A DNA stretch of 64,000 bases from Trichocoleus desertorum ATA4-8-CV12 (GCA_019358975.1 JAHHIL010000003.1:1-64000); one strand, 5' to 3'; positions 25,693-35,220 are shown, counted from the stretch's first letter. Notes: generated by a model from the sequence alone, not told the origin. A program made the numbers and translations.

Positions 25693-25825
25693 TTTGGCGG
25701 CATCAATCCATAATTCTGATGCAGCAGATTGACAGAGGCTCGTTGTAGTGTTGTGCAGTTTGCGCCAAACGATGACTAAAATCCCTAGAAACAGAGCGAT
25801 CGCTTAGAGAAAAGCAATAGCCAAT

Positions 25826-26038
25826 ATGCAAGTTAAGTACGAACTAATTATTTACTGGAGCGAAGTCGATCAGGCCTTCATCGTCGAAGTGCCCGAATTG
25901 CTTGGTTGTGTGGCAGATGGTGAAACCTACCAGGAAGCAGTGCAAAACGTCGAAGTTGTGATTCACGAATGGCTTGAAACTTCGCAAGAGCTAGGACGAC
26001 CCATTCCGGAACCTAAAGGTCGATTGTTATTTGCCTAA
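25826..26038 (+). CDS. hicB: HicB-like protein, no adjacent HicA
   Basis: A 70-residue partial-RNase H-fold HicB domain: YELIIYWSEVDQAFIVEVPELLGCVADGETYQEAVQNVEVVIHEWLET. It lacks the C-terminal DNA-binding extension of longer HicB antitoxins. HicB usually antagonises the mRNA interferase HicA, but no HicA-like frame is found in the 133 bases upstream or 105 downstream. It may be a solitary antitoxin, or act with a partner elsewhere. It lies just downstream of the HEPN gene. Confidence 0.85.
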   Translation: MQVKYELIIYWSEVDQAFIVEVPELLGCVADGETYQEAVQNVEVVIHEWLETSQELGRPIPEPKGRLLFA

Positions 26039-26143
26039 TGGTTGGTCTATGCGCTCAAACGGATATTGGTTGATTTGGCGATCGCTCTAGGGAATCAGTA
26101 TCTAGTTAGGTGGTAGAGAGCACGCCGTAATGCAGCGATCGCC

Positions 26144-27841
26144 TCAATGCAAATCTGCATCCCACACCCCGATGTAAATCCGATCGCGATCATCTCGCTG
26201 GATCACACCCTTTACCCCATTGCGCTCGAATGAATATTGACTGGTTTGGCGATCGCGCACTTGTTTTAAGGCCGCTTCAATCTCCTCACTAGACCCGCCG
26301 CTGAGCATGCCATTTAGCGCTACCCGCATCACCAACGGATCAGATGAGGGAGGAAACGACACCTCTGTTTGCCGCACTCGATTCGAGTCGCGATCGTAGA
26401 TGTAGCCCAGATTTACGCCATTGCCCAAATCATACAAAGCCGAGCGAGTATTGGGCCAATAGCCCGTCTGGAGGCTAGCAGGTGCTCCTAACACTTGTTC
26501 CACTTCACTTTTGGAGCTGCCCGTGGGAATTCCGGGTACGGGTTGGTTGCTTGGAATTGTGGAAGTGCGATCGCCCGTCTCATTTCTTGTTGGTTTCTCC
26601 TTAGGTTGATCCGCTGGTTCCTCAAAATTAATCGGTGGAGAAGGCTCTATTACTGGCGTTGGGGTAACAGTAGGCGAAGCTTCTAGCGGGGGAGGCTCAG
26701 AAGGTGTGATGCTAGGTGTAGGAGAGAGAGCAGGGGTAGGTGTGGGTGTCACCTCTGGGCTAGGGGAGGCACTGGAAGTCACAGTCATTTCTGTCGCAGG
26801 TTGGCGAGACTTCAGCGCCACTGTTCCTAACGCCACCGCAGCCACAGTCGCGATCGCCACGCCTCCTAGGAGCAAAGGTAGAGGCACACCAGTTCGCCTA
26901 TCGGGAATCATCGCATTCGTGCGATCGCCTACTGGAGTAGGTTGGGGTGATACCACCGGATTTCGGGGAGCCACTGCTACTGTCGCCACAGTCTGAGTTG
27001 CTGCTACAGGTGCTGCGGGTGTCGTGGGTGCCGCCTCTGGTAGCATCGCCAGCCATTCATCAATCGTTGCAGGACGATAATGCACTTCCACCGCCATCCC
27101 TCGCATCACCGCTTGGTTTACTGCTGGGCTGAGTTCAGGGCGGAGATCTCGCGGGGCAGGCATTTGTTGGCGATCGCGCAAAATCGATGCGACCGGAATT
27201 TGAGCGGTCAATAGAGCATACAAAGTTGCTGCCAACCCATACACATCTGTGGCTGGAGTACGCTTTTCATGAGAAACATATTGCTCAATCGGCGCATAAC
27301 CCGACGAAATCATGCTCGTATGAGTTTGGGCCACACCGGGAGTAAACTCTCGCGCAATGCCAAAATCAATCAGCACCACTTCTTGAGTGCCTTGGCGCAG
27401 AATAATGTTTTGGGGTTTGATATCTCGGTGCAGCAACCCATTGCGGTGTACCACTTTCAGAGCGTCACCAATCTGCCGCATGTAGTGAATCGCGATCGCC
27501 TCTGACAAAGGATGATCTGGAAAAACCACAGCCTCTAGCGTGGAGCCAGGGATGTAGTCCATCACCATGTAGGAGCGGTCATCCTCGATAAAAAAGTCGC
27601 TCAGCCGCACAATATTGGGATGCACACACAATGCCAATCGCCGAGCTTCATCCTGAAACTTAAGCTCAAACTCGGCATAGTTTGGTTGCTGGCGCATCCC
27701 TTCATTCAGGGTTTTGATCACCACAGGTTGCCCCAAATAGCGATGGATGGCCTTGAACGTAATGCCAAAGCCACCCCGCCCTAGTTCTTGCTCTAGGGTA
27801 TATTTGCCACCCTGTAAGGTTTTGCCGAGGAGTGTGTCCAT
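26144..27841 (-). CDS. Serine/threonine protein kinase, membrane-anchored
   Basis: A 565-residue Hanks-type kinase. The kinase domain occupies residues 10-270: the Gly loop [17 protein letters not shown], the catalytic loop [11 protein letters not shown] and [10 protein letters not shown], which takes the DFG position. Then comes a Pro/Thr-rich linker, one TM segment ([21 protein letters not shown]) and a long Ser/Pro/Thr stretch. The last 130 residues form a separate domain ([23 protein letters not shown]...[10 protein letters not shown]), probably extracytoplasmic. This type is abundant in cyanobacteria and targets are unknown. The gene is followed by a CTAACCCC repeat. Confidence 0.93.
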   Translation of the reverse strand: MDTLLGKTLQGGKYTLEQELGRGGFGITFKAIHRYLGQPVVIKTLNEGMRQQPNYAEFELKFQDEARRLALCVHPNIVRLSDFFIEDDRSYMVMDYIPGSTLEAVVFPDHPLSEAIAIHYMRQIGDALKVVHRNGLLHRDIKPQNIILRQGTQEVVLIDFGIAREFTPGVAQTHTSMISSGYAPIEQYVSHEKRTPATDVYGLAATLYALLTAQIPVASILRDRQQMPAPRDLRPELSPAVNQAVMRGMAVEVHYRPATIDEWLAMLPEAAPTTPAAPVAATQTVATVAVAPRNPVVSPQPTPVGDRTNAMIPDRRTGVPLPLLLGGVAIATVAAVALGTVALKSRQPATEMTVTSSASPSPEVTPTPTPALSPTPSITPSEPPPLEASPTVTPTPVIEPSPPINFEEPADQPKEKPTRNETGDRTSTIPSNQPVPGIPTGSSKSEVEQVLGAPASLQTGYWPNTRSALYDLGNGVNLGYIYDRDSNRVRQTEVSFPPSSDPLVMRVALNGMLSGGSSEEIEAALKQVRDRQTSQYSFERNGVKGVIQRDDRDRIYIGVWDADLH

Positions 27842-27872
27842 GTTGTTAGCGGTTAGCAGCTATTATTCTGAC

Positions 27873-27957
27873 CTAACCCCCTAACCCCCTTCCCTACAAG
27901 GGAATGGAGAACTTAAAAGCCACTCTGCGCTTCGGGGAGGGGTTGGGGAGGGGTTAG
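27873..27957. repeat. Intergenic CTAACCCC inverted repeat
   Basis: CTAACCCC at 27873-27880 is complementary to GGGGTTAG at 27950-27957. The interior is C-rich on the left (CTAACCCCCT, TTCCCT) and G-rich on the right (GGGGAGGGGTTGGGG). The pattern is a familiar cyanobacterial dispersed repeat. It lies between the divergently separated kinase start and the Omp85 stop. Confidence 0.6.
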
Positions 27958-28010
27958 CCAATTGCCAACAGCCAACCCCTTTTCGTTCACTCTAGCTTAG
28001 AACTGCTAGC

Positions 28011-30167
28011 TTAGAACCGCTGCCCTAGACCGAACTGGAGGCGATCGTCTCCTTGATCGTTGATACCGTAATCAGCCCGAATGATGCCCAGAGGCGACTT
28101 AACTCGCACTCCCAGCCCATAGCCAAATCCTGTACCTGGTTTCTCCCGCACCGCCCCTGGATCGCCAGGAACCGTATTGCCAGAGCCTAAATCGGAGGCA
28201 AAGTCCGCAAACACTACTCCACTCACAGGCGATGACAAGATGGGAATGCGGTACTCCGCGGAGGCTAAAACATAGCTGCGACCCGTAGCAACTTCCCCTT
28301 GGCCGTAACCCCGTACTGTATTCGGGCCACCTAAGTTGAAAGCATTGTAGGGAGGCAGATCACCAATTGTGGTTCCTCCTTGCAAGTTGAAGGCAAAGAC
28401 TTCTGGCTCTTTCTCGCTAGAGTTGATGATGCGAGTTGGGACATACTGCGTGTAGTTTGCTTGCAGCCGATTCGAGAGAATATTGCCCTGTCCTACAGGA
28501 ACCGATTGAGCGGTGCTGAGGGTCAACACTGAACCATCGGTTGGGTTCACAGGATTGTTGCGGCGATCGCGCGTGGCTCCAAACGAAACCGTCGTCAGAT
28601 CATCAATGCCTGTACCGCTGAAGGAAAGAGGATTGCCAAGTTCATCTACTGGGGAAATATTGCCTTCGCTGTCCCGGATGCTGGTGCGAGTATAGTTCAG
28701 CCCCGCCGAACCTTGCCAATCTCCCAACGGTCTTTGGAGCGTGACACCACCCCCAAACTTACCTTCGCGAACTTTGTCGCCGTTGGGTAGCCCAATATCT
28801 TCGTTAAACGTGGAGGAAAGACCTCGTTTGCGGAAGGTATCTACTTGATAACCAATCTTGTCAGGTTGGCTGGCACGGTAAGGACTCTTGAAGTTGGCAT
28901 CAAACTGCACATCTCGGCGACCCACCAGCACATTACCGCCAACACTTTGGCCCACGCCGCCAATGTTTTGGTCTTGGTAGTTGACGGTGCCATAAAGCCC
29001 ACTGTCTTCGCTGTAGCCAGCCCCCACGTTTACGGCTCTGGGCGAACGCTCTGTAAGATTGTAGGTGACATCCACCTGCCGAGAATCACCATCTAACGTA
29101 ATTTCGGCATTATCAAACAAGCCCAGTTGGTAGAGGCGCTGTAAATCTTGCCGTACCACGTCTTCTCGGAAGGCTTGTCCTGGCTGCAACTGGATTTCTC
29201 GTCTCAGAAATGATTCCTGAGTTCTACCCTGAATCGTTTTGCCTTCTTCATCGACGGTTTCTCCCTGGGTATTCACAAAGAGGAAGTTGATTTTACCAAC
29301 CGTTCCTTCCGCTACTTCTAGAGTAACGACCCCGTTTTGGCTGGGTTCAATGGCAATGACCCTGGCTAGAGAGTAACCATTTTTCTTGTACCACTCATTA
29401 ACATTGCGTCCCGCTTGGTCGAGGGCGGCGGGACTCGCTGGAGCACCTAACTGAGCAGCAAATAATTCTTGGGCGATCGCGGGAGTGAGGACTTTGGCCC
29501 CAGTCAGTTGCAGCGATCGCACCACCACTGGCGTGACTTGATAGGTGACATCCAAGCCCGAAGGGTTACTACGGCTGCTGACCCTCGCAGTGGCAAATAG
29601 CCCTGTACTCAAAATTCGGCTCACATCATCTTGCAATTGGCTTTGGCTCGTGTTTCCACCTGTGCGAGTGCGAATCACATTTTGGATGATTCGTTGCAGG
29701 TCTTCGTTGGCTCCTAGGATTTGCACATCCGTGGCAGTGACGACCAGATCGCCATTGGTAGCGGGTGGTGTGGTTGTGCGATTGGGCGTAGCGGCAACTT
29801 GAGGCTTAGGAGCGATCGCATTAGAGCCCGTAGTTTTTGGAGTAGAGGGCGTGGGGAAGGCGGCAGGCTGAGTCGGAGGTTGAATGGGCGCAGTTGGGAC
29901 TACGACAGCGGGTTGATATTGTTGGTAGTACTGAGCGCTGTCGCTCACCTGGGTCGTATTGTCTGAAAACTGCTGAGCGACTAGAGTTTCTGGGGGGGCG
30001 ATCGCTTCTACCGTCGTGGGCGCAGTGGTTTCAGCAGGAACGACAAAGTTGCTGGCTGTGGGCTGTGGGGCGACGGCTTTCGGTGCCTGACCAGCGCTCG
30101 CTTGGTGAGTTAAATCCCAGGCCGCCACAGCAGCTAGGGTACAAAGTGCAAGAGTTGGGACACGCAT
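28011..30167 (-). CDS. Omp85-family outer membrane protein (BamA/TamA type)
   Basis: The product is 718 residues from the ATG at 30167; a TTG seven codons upstream is less likely. It has a signal peptide (VPTLALCTLAAVAAWDL) followed by a Pro/Ala/Thr-rich region to about residue 145. Three POTRA-type domains span 150-390 (VVTATDVQILGANEDLQRII, VTYQVTPVVVRSLQLTGAKVL, GRTQESFLRREIQLQPGQAF). A beta-barrel forms the rest, with VRGYGQGEVATGRSYV, GFGYGLGVRVKSPLG and a final aromatic residue (LQFGLGQRF). Terminal Phe and the VRGY motif are typical of BamA/Omp85. It inserts outer membrane proteins. Cyanobacteria have several paralogues; which one this is cannot be told. Confidence 0.9.
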   Translation of the reverse strand: MRVPTLALCTLAAVAAWDLTHQASAGQAPKAVAPQPTASNFVVPAETTAPTTVEAIAPPETLVAQQFSDNTTQVSDSAQYYQQYQPAVVVPTAPIQPPTQPAAFPTPSTPKTTGSNAIAPKPQVAATPNRTTTPPATNGDLVVTATDVQILGANEDLQRIIQNVIRTRTGGNTSQSQLQDDVSRILSTGLFATARVSSRSNPSGLDVTYQVTPVVVRSLQLTGAKVLTPAIAQELFAAQLGAPASPAALDQAGRNVNEWYKKNGYSLARVIAIEPSQNGVVTLEVAEGTVGKINFLFVNTQGETVDEEGKTIQGRTQESFLRREIQLQPGQAFREDVVRQDLQRLYQLGLFDNAEITLDGDSRQVDVTYNLTERSPRAVNVGAGYSEDSGLYGTVNYQDQNIGGVGQSVGGNVLVGRRDVQFDANFKSPYRASQPDKIGYQVDTFRKRGLSSTFNEDIGLPNGDKVREGKFGGGVTLQRPLGDWQGSAGLNYTRTSIRDSEGNISPVDELGNPLSFSGTGIDDLTTVSFGATRDRRNNPVNPTDGSVLTLSTAQSVPVGQGNILSNRLQANYTQYVPTRIINSSEKEPEVFAFNLQGGTTIGDLPPYNAFNLGGPNTVRGYGQGEVATGRSYVLASAEYRIPILSSPVSGVVFADFASDLGSGNTVPGDPGAVREKPGTGFGYGLGVRVKSPLGIIRADYGINDQGDDRLQFGLGQRF

Positions 30168-30635
30168 AACAGTCACTTCGTTTGTCAATCTGGGTTTAAT
30201 GAGTCACAACAGGCTTTTCTCGCCATACCTACAACAACATTTGCTTACTAATGAATTGGGTTCAGTGCCAACACTGCCCTCTATTCTGCCTTGACCTTTG
30301 CTTAACCTTGGCGGAGCAAGCTCTCAATTGATATAAGGTTGCAGAAATACATTAATTACTTTATTAACTGTTAAAAAACTCAAACAAGTCCCATGATTTA
30401 GCAATATGCTAAACCTCCACACCACAAAATTAAGTTTGAACAGCAAATGTTGTCTAGTAACCTGAGCAAGCAGGAGTTGCAGCCATGACCGCCGCCATTG
30501 AGTATCTGGCAACGTGATTGGCTTTGTTCACTTTGACTGCAACTCAGCTCATCAGGTTCCAGGCTGCTGCAATTGGCCTTGGGTTAGCTCTACAACTGGC
30601 TACAAACTACAACCTACTGTTCTGTGATCTAGAAT
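30168..30635. other. Intergenic region, no supported gene
   Basis: About 470 bases between the start of the Omp85 gene and the stop of the DUF2062 gene, both on the minus strand. It is AT-rich in the middle (30340-30440). Two short frames (62 and 73 codons) lack known motifs and I do not support them. It probably holds the Omp85 promoter. Confidence 0.6.
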
Positions 30636-31157
30636 TCAATGAAATTGCGAGCGATCGCGATACTGCAAATGCTTGTAAAAACGGGCCTTGCGCCGCTTTA
30701 ATCGGCGGGCTAGATTGCGCCGCTGAATCTCATCAATAACTGGAATACCCACAAGATAACTGACCACCCCAAAAGCCAACCCGATGATTAAACAACCCAT
30801 CAAGTAGCTGGTGAAGAAGTCGCCACCCAGTTCCAAAACTGTATCGAGCGATCGCAAGTTTTCGGTTGGTAAGTCTTCCCACTCCCGTCCTAGCACCGAC
30901 TGCCCCACATGAAAGTTAAACGCAGTCAACGGTAGAGTGGTCAAAGGATTGCTAAACCAAGTCCCTGCCGCCGCCGCCAGTTTGCTGCCACGAAGCACAG
31001 CGGCACTTACGACTGCGATCGCCATTTGCAGTCCAGGGAGCGGAAACATCCCCCAAAAAATGCCCAAAGCAAAACCCCGTGAGATCTGCTCAGGTGTTGC
31101 TTGCAACCGGATGAACCTTAGGTAGAGATAACGGAGCCCCCGTTGCCACTGCTTCAT
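30636..31157 (-). CDS. DUF2062 membrane protein
   Basis: A 173-residue protein. A basic N-terminus (LRYLYLRFIRLQATPEQIS) leads to RGFALGIFWGMFPLPGLQMAIAVVSAAVLRGSKLAAAAGTWFSNPLTTLPLTAFNFHVG, the DUF2062 core with the helix ending in PLPGLQM and the WFSNPLT motif. A hydrophobic helix follows (LMGCLIIGLAFGVVSYLVGIPV), then a basic tail (RRNLARRLKRRKARFYKH). The family is a small inner membrane protein of unknown role. Confidence 0.88.
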   Translation of the reverse strand: MKQWQRGLRYLYLRFIRLQATPEQISRGFALGIFWGMFPLPGLQMAIAVVSAAVLRGSKLAAAAGTWFSNPLTTLPLTAFNFHVGQSVLGREWEDLPTENLRSLDTVLELGGDFFTSYLMGCLIIGLAFGVVSYLVGIPVIDEIQRRNLARRLKRRKARFYKHLQYRDRSQFH

Positions 31158-31325
31158 GACTTAATTTGTTCCTATGTCCCTAAACAAAAATTACACGGGA
31201 CTAGATCAATATTCCGTATCTCCTAGGGAGATTGTCCTCTCTAGTTATAAGTTATGGAAATTTGACGGCTCTTTGCTCCTTCTCCAGGGGGAAAGCCGAT
31301 CCCCAGCCTGCTGAGAATCTCAATC

Positions 31326-31339
31326 GGGGCGATCGCCCC
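31326..31339. repeat. HIP1-extended palindrome
   Basis: GGGGCGATCGCCCC is a perfect 14-bp palindrome around the HIP1 octamer GCGATCGC. HIP1 is overrepresented across the whole window. This extended form sits about 90 bases upstream of tRNA-Leu. Confidence 0.5.
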
Positions 31340-31426
31340 TAATTGCCAGCTCCAATTTCAATATTTATTCGCTACCAGTAGTTGATTTTCGTTTTGCTCT
31401 GCTATCATAGTTAAGCTAGATAACAG

Positions 31427-31508
31427 GCGGATGTGGCGGAATTGGCAGACGCGCTAGATTTAGGTTCTAGTTCCTCACGGAGTGAAGGTTCAAGTCCTTT
31501 CATCCGCA
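31427..31508 (+). tRNA. trnL: tRNA-Leu (TAG)
   Basis: An 82-base class II tRNA. The acceptor stem GCGGATG pairs with CATCCGC. Anticodon stem CTAGA/TCTAG holds the loop TTTAGGT, anticodon TAG. The variable arm is long (TTCCTCACGGAGTGAA region) and the T arm is GGTTCAAGTCC. Discriminator A. No CCA is encoded and no intron is present. Confidence 0.96.
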
Positions 31509-31596
31509 TCTAAACTAAAGATTAAAGGATCTCCTGACTACGTCATTGAATGATTGTGAGACAGGAGATTTTAGTCTTTTGAGGTTGCAATCATCA

Positions 31597-31848
31597 ATGG
31601 TGAATATCTCACTTCCAGACCAAATTCAATCATTCTTAGATCAGCAAGCAACCGCCGCTGGTTTCGATACGGCTAGCGAGTACGTCTATCACCTGATTCT
31701 GCAAGAGCAGGAGCGGCTTAGCCAGCAAGAGCAGGTCGAAGGGCTACTACTAAAAGGCATTGATAGTGGAGAGCCAATTGAAGCAACGGATGACTGGTGG
31801 CAGCAGAAGCGTCAGGAACTCGTCGAGCGATATGAGCACCTAGCTTAG
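31597..31848 (+). CDS. parD: ParD-like ribbon-helix-helix antitoxin
   Basis: The product is 83 residues from the ATG at 31597 (MVNISLPDQIQSFLDQQ); the open frame extends 17 codons upstream. VNISLPDQIQSFLDQQATAAGFDTASEYVYHLILQEQERL is the RHH domain of ParD/CC2985-type antitoxins. The tail (WWQQKRQELVERYEHLA) is the toxin-binding part. No ParE follows on this strand. The ParE-like gene next door is convergent and already has its own antitoxin, so this ParD is orphaned here. Confidence 0.85.
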   Translation: MVNISLPDQIQSFLDQQATAAGFDTASEYVYHLILQEQERLSQQEQVEGLLLKGIDSGEPIEATDDWWQQKRQELVERYEHLA

Positions 31849-31863
31849 TAGTAGCAGTTGGGA

Positions 31864-32154
31864 TTACGAGAATTGGTTTTCAATGTCTCTTGATTGATGC
31901 AGAATCCTCATAATTTCAACACCATCCAAGATTTTTGTATAGAAGATAATGTAGGACTTAAGCGGAAAGCTTTTTAAGTTGGGGAGCAAATTATCGCGCT
32001 GCCTACCCATATCAGGAAACTGAGCCAGCATTGGAAATCGGTTAAGGATTTGAGCAACTTGCTGGTCGGCTAAAATTTCATCTTGTTGGGCAAGGTATAT
32101 CCAGATATCCTCTAAATCTTGCTCTGCCTGCTTAGAGAGGCGATAGCGATTCAT
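31864..32154 (-). CDS. parE: ParE/RelE-superfamily toxin
   Basis: A 96-residue type II toxin fold: YRLSKQAEQDLEDIWIYLAQQDEILADQQVAQILNRFPMLAQFPDMGRQRDNLLPNLKSFPLKSYIIFYTKILDGVEIMRILHQSRDIENQF. FPLKSYIIFY and ILHQSRDI are the characteristic ParE strands and C-terminal helix. ParE toxins poison DNA gyrase. Its ATG overlaps the stop of the upstream 97-residue gene by 4 bases (ATGA), so the pair is translationally coupled. The 3' end faces the ParD-like gene. Confidence 0.88.
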   Translation of the reverse strand: MNRYRLSKQAEQDLEDIWIYLAQQDEILADQQVAQILNRFPMLAQFPDMGRQRDNLLPNLKSFPLKSYIIFYTKILDGVEIMRILHQSRDIENQFS

Positions 32155-32444
32155 TCAACTGGCTCCTGTTGCAATCTCAGCTTGCCGCGAGTCCTAATAG
32201 TGTCTAGCAAGCTGGGTAACGATGCGTCATCGTATTCCGTGTAATCGCCGCCTCTTAGTTGTTCTGCACCAATTGCAATATCTTGTTGCAAGGCTTGTTG
32301 CTTTATTTTCAATTCCTCTTCTGAAAACTGAGAGTGTTGAATTTTTTGCTCTAGCAGTCGGCGTTCTTCAGCGGTCAGAGACAGAATAATTTGAGCAAGA
32401 GAATCAATCAATTTGGAGTTAATTGGAGTAGTAGATTGGCTCAT
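32151..32444 (-). CDS. Probable antitoxin of the ParE-like toxin (non-ParD)
   Basis: A 97-residue acidic helical protein with no RHH or HTH motif I can name: LAQIILSLTAEERRLLEQKIQHSQFSEEELKI. I do not know the family, although similar sequences occur upstream of ParE toxins in cyanobacteria. Antitoxin function is inferred from position only: it overlaps the toxin start by 4 bases. The Asp/Glu-rich centre (YTEYDDASLPSLLDTIRTRGKLRLQQEP) may bind the toxin. Confidence 0.7.
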   Translation of the reverse strand: MSQSTTPINSKLIDSLAQIILSLTAEERRLLEQKIQHSQFSEEELKIKQQALQQDIAIGAEQLRGGDYTEYDDASLPSLLDTIRTRGKLRLQQEPVE

Positions 32445-32577
32445 CGTGAAAGCTCTTGAGCAGTTGCCCTTATTGTAACCAAAGGGGCGATCGCCCTAAA
32501 TTTTCCAAATACCGTGGAGATTTGACGTTTGAATCCGGAACGGCAAGCAAAGTTGAGGCCAACTCCAAGCTATTGCT

Positions 32578-35220
32578 TTATGGTTGCGATCGCTTCTCTA
32601 GATCAGAACTGGAAAGCTTTGAGCTGCTTGATGGAGCTAGATTGAGTTTTTGGTGTCCACCTAACCCGATCAGCCAAACGACTACAACCACCCAATGAAC
32701 AAAAGCGATCGCCCACAAAGAGCCTGTCACCCCATAGGCCAGTGTACAAGTCAGCCCTAGTAAGCCTGTCAAAATCAGAAAAATAGGATCGAGAAAGGTA
32801 GTTGCACCAGCCTTATACAGAGTTTTGCCGTTGAGCGGGTGATAGAGGATGAATAGCAGTAAACTCAGTGTTGCCCAGCCAGTCCAGATATACCAAGCCA
32901 CCCCCACTGTGGGATGGGGAAGTAGCAATACTCGGAAGCCTAACTCCTCTAATAGCGCTGGTGTGAGTAATGCTCTTAGGGTCAACAAAAAGTAGCTGAG
33001 CCAGTTGGCAGGCCAAGGGTTGACTTGTAGAAAACCAGAGGCAAAGCCTAGAGGTAAAGCGATCGCTCCGTAAAGGAACAGCAACCCTACTGTAATCAGC
33101 CAACCTCGTAGATCAGAAGGATTCAGAGCACTTAAAACCCGACTGAGCAAAATAGAAGCGATCGGAGCTTTTGCAACTGGAACGGTTAGCTGGCCTAATA
33201 AGGCAGTAGGTGCAACGGGGACAATATCTGGGTTCCAGCCGCCTACTTGATTCGTGCGGAGAAACCAGAGCTGTGCCCCGTGTTGCAAGAACAAGTTAGC
33301 CAATTCATCTTGGGCTTGTCGGGGAATCATGGTTCGCCAACTGGTCAGCCCTGCTAATGCGTCACGGCTACTCGTAAAGCCTGGTCGAGAACTGGTTCCC
33401 GCTAAAGCAGTTGCGTTTTGTTGCCAATCCGATCGCAAAATCCCTAGTGGAATCAGCTGCTGTTCGAGATCTTTGGCTAAGGATACGAGCCGCTGAAACT
33501 TTAGGGTTTGCTCGTCGTTAGGATGCGCGGCTAGCCAACTTTGAATCGCTGGATTGGAACTGACTTGCTGCTTGATATGCAGAATCGTGGCATAAAGGGC
33601 TTGGTTAGAGTCTTGCACGCAAGAGGTTGCAGGCGTTACGGTAGCGCTCCCTGTGCCGTCTCCCACTCGATACCGCGCCATCATTACCTGTAACTGTTGC
33701 TGAAATTCTCGTAGGGGCGAGAGCGTAATGCCACCGAAGTCATAGTCTCGCAGCACTGGGTCAAATTTCACTAGGACATCTGAAACAGGCCGAGTTCCCA
33801 GCCAACCCCACTGCAAATTGCCCATGTAGTTCGGCCAGGTCGTGGTGCCCGAAATAATGGCATTGGGATTGTGAGCGTAAACCTGCTGATACTGAACAGC
33901 AAACTGTAACTCTTGGGTCAACGGTTCACGAACGACCTCGGCTAGCCCATAGGAAAAGTGGCCCGTGACCGTATAACCTAGGGCCGCTTCTGCTTTTCTG
34001 CCACCAATGCCGCCAAAAGCATGTAGAACGATCGCGCGATCGCCCAACTTCCACTTGAAAGGGATTGCTTTGGCCTTCGCGACGGTTGAGCCAGGTTTAA
34101 CTAAAACTTTCCGAAGAGTGCCTTTCTGCGTTTCAACCTTCTGCCAGTTTTGCTGGTTGATGTAAGTTAATCCTGAGGGATGGCCTAAAACGACTCGCTC
34201 TGGCTGCAACTGTACTAGCGATCGCGGCTGAATCGCTTGCACCACAAAAGCCCCTTCAGCACTTTTGGCCCCATAAATGTACCAACCTGCTTTTCCGGCG
34301 GGGGATGTTTCGATGTGGCGAGGAGTTGAGGGCGCAATGCCGCTACGTCCAGCCAGTTGTTGTGGGATGCGGACCGTTTCTAAAACTCCATCAAATTTTT
34401 TAGAAACTGAATTGTAGTGTTGAACGCGAAAAAACTCATGAGCGCAGAAAGGAGGTTTTGGGCAGAGGCTGAGCGCTGCTTGCTTACCCGCCTGGTCATC
34501 TAGGCCCAAAATTTTTACCAATCCGTAGAAGCGTCCCGTTGCTAGAACAGGTTCTTGACTAATTTGGAGAATGCTGGAAGAACTGCCTGCTGGGAGGACG
34601 ATGACATCCTTGAGCGTGACGATGACATCATCATTGGGTCTGGCTCCAGCTAGAGACTGCAATGGCCCTACATCTTTGTGACCATTCAGGCGATCGGGAT
34701 GGACATTGCCCTGCTGTTTACTGGTCTCGGTCCTAGCCGTAAAGCTGACATTTTGCGTGACGGCTTGCACATAAGCTTGAACTTCTGGTCGGGGACTCCA
34801 TTCCAACCGGGCAACTTTCCCAACTAAGCTTTGCGCTTCGCTGGGTGCGTGCTGCACTTCTATCCAGACCCAATCTGAGGCAGCACTTGCTGGATTAAGT
34901 TGTGACTGCTGATCATTTGATAGCTTTGGATCAGATAGGTTCGGGTCAGACAGGTTTTGGCTAGGCAAGATCAGCCGACCCACCCAATCCCCTACAGGTT
35001 GATAGAGATTGGCGGGTAGTTTTTGGCTCAGAGGATAAAACTGGGGTTGGTTGAAGCTTAACTGCGACTGGATTCCGTAGTCAGTTGACTGGAACGCTGA
35101 CTTGGGTTTAGGCACAAGCAGTAAGCAGGCGATCGCAGTCAATGCCACTAACAAAACAAAAACGCCTAACTGGTATCTCCCGCTCTGGCCTAACTTTCGT
35201 TTGATGTTTTGTAGAGCCAT
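32578..35220 (-). CDS. Large membrane protein with a C-terminal CPBP-type protease domain
   Basis: 880 residues. One TM segment near residues 18-36 (VFVLLVALTAIACLLLVP) precedes about 600 residues of extracytoplasmic sequence. That part includes segments such as VKFDPVLRDYDFGGITLSPLREF and a GXXXY pattern I do not recognise. The last 200 residues are six or more TM helices with the CPBP (CAAX protease and bacteriocin-processing) motifs EELGFR (758-763) and FILYH (790-794). The His at 842 is followed by V rather than N or D in the third motif. Such proteases cut membrane substrates or prenylated or bacteriocin peptides. The N-terminal domain is much larger than in normal CPBP proteins, and its role is unknown. 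Confidence 0.75.
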   Translation of the reverse strand: MALQNIKRKLGQSGRYQLGVFVLLVALTAIACLLLVPKPKSAFQSTDYGIQSQLSFNQPQFYPLSQKLPANLYQPVGDWVGRLILPSQNLSDPNLSDPKLSNDQQSQLNPASAASDWVWIEVQHAPSEAQSLVGKVARLEWSPRPEVQAYVQAVTQNVSFTARTETSKQQGNVHPDRLNGHKDVGPLQSLAGARPNDDVIVTLKDVIVLPAGSSSSILQISQEPVLATGRFYGLVKILGLDDQAGKQAALSLCPKPPFCAHEFFRVQHYNSVSKKFDGVLETVRIPQQLAGRSGIAPSTPRHIETSPAGKAGWYIYGAKSAEGAFVVQAIQPRSLVQLQPERVVLGHPSGLTYINQQNWQKVETQKGTLRKVLVKPGSTVAKAKAIPFKWKLGDRAIVLHAFGGIGGRKAEAALGYTVTGHFSYGLAEVVREPLTQELQFAVQYQQVYAHNPNAIISGTTTWPNYMGNLQWGWLGTRPVSDVLVKFDPVLRDYDFGGITLSPLREFQQQLQVMMARYRVGDGTGSATVTPATSCVQDSNQALYATILHIKQQVSSNPAIQSWLAAHPNDEQTLKFQRLVSLAKDLEQQLIPLGILRSDWQQNATALAGTSSRPGFTSSRDALAGLTSWRTMIPRQAQDELANLFLQHGAQLWFLRTNQVGGWNPDIVPVAPTALLGQLTVPVAKAPIASILLSRVLSALNPSDLRGWLITVGLLFLYGAIALPLGFASGFLQVNPWPANWLSYFLLTLRALLTPALLEELGFRVLLLPHPTVGVAWYIWTGWATLSLLLFILYHPLNGKTLYKAGATTFLDPIFLILTGLLGLTCTLAYGVTGSLWAIAFVHWVVVVVWLIGLGGHQKLNLAPSSSSKLSSSDLEKRSQP

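Noticed and set aside
30518-30739. 73-codon frame upstream of the DUF2062 gene
   Set aside because: No motif, no ribosome binding site, and it overlaps the 3' end of a real gene.
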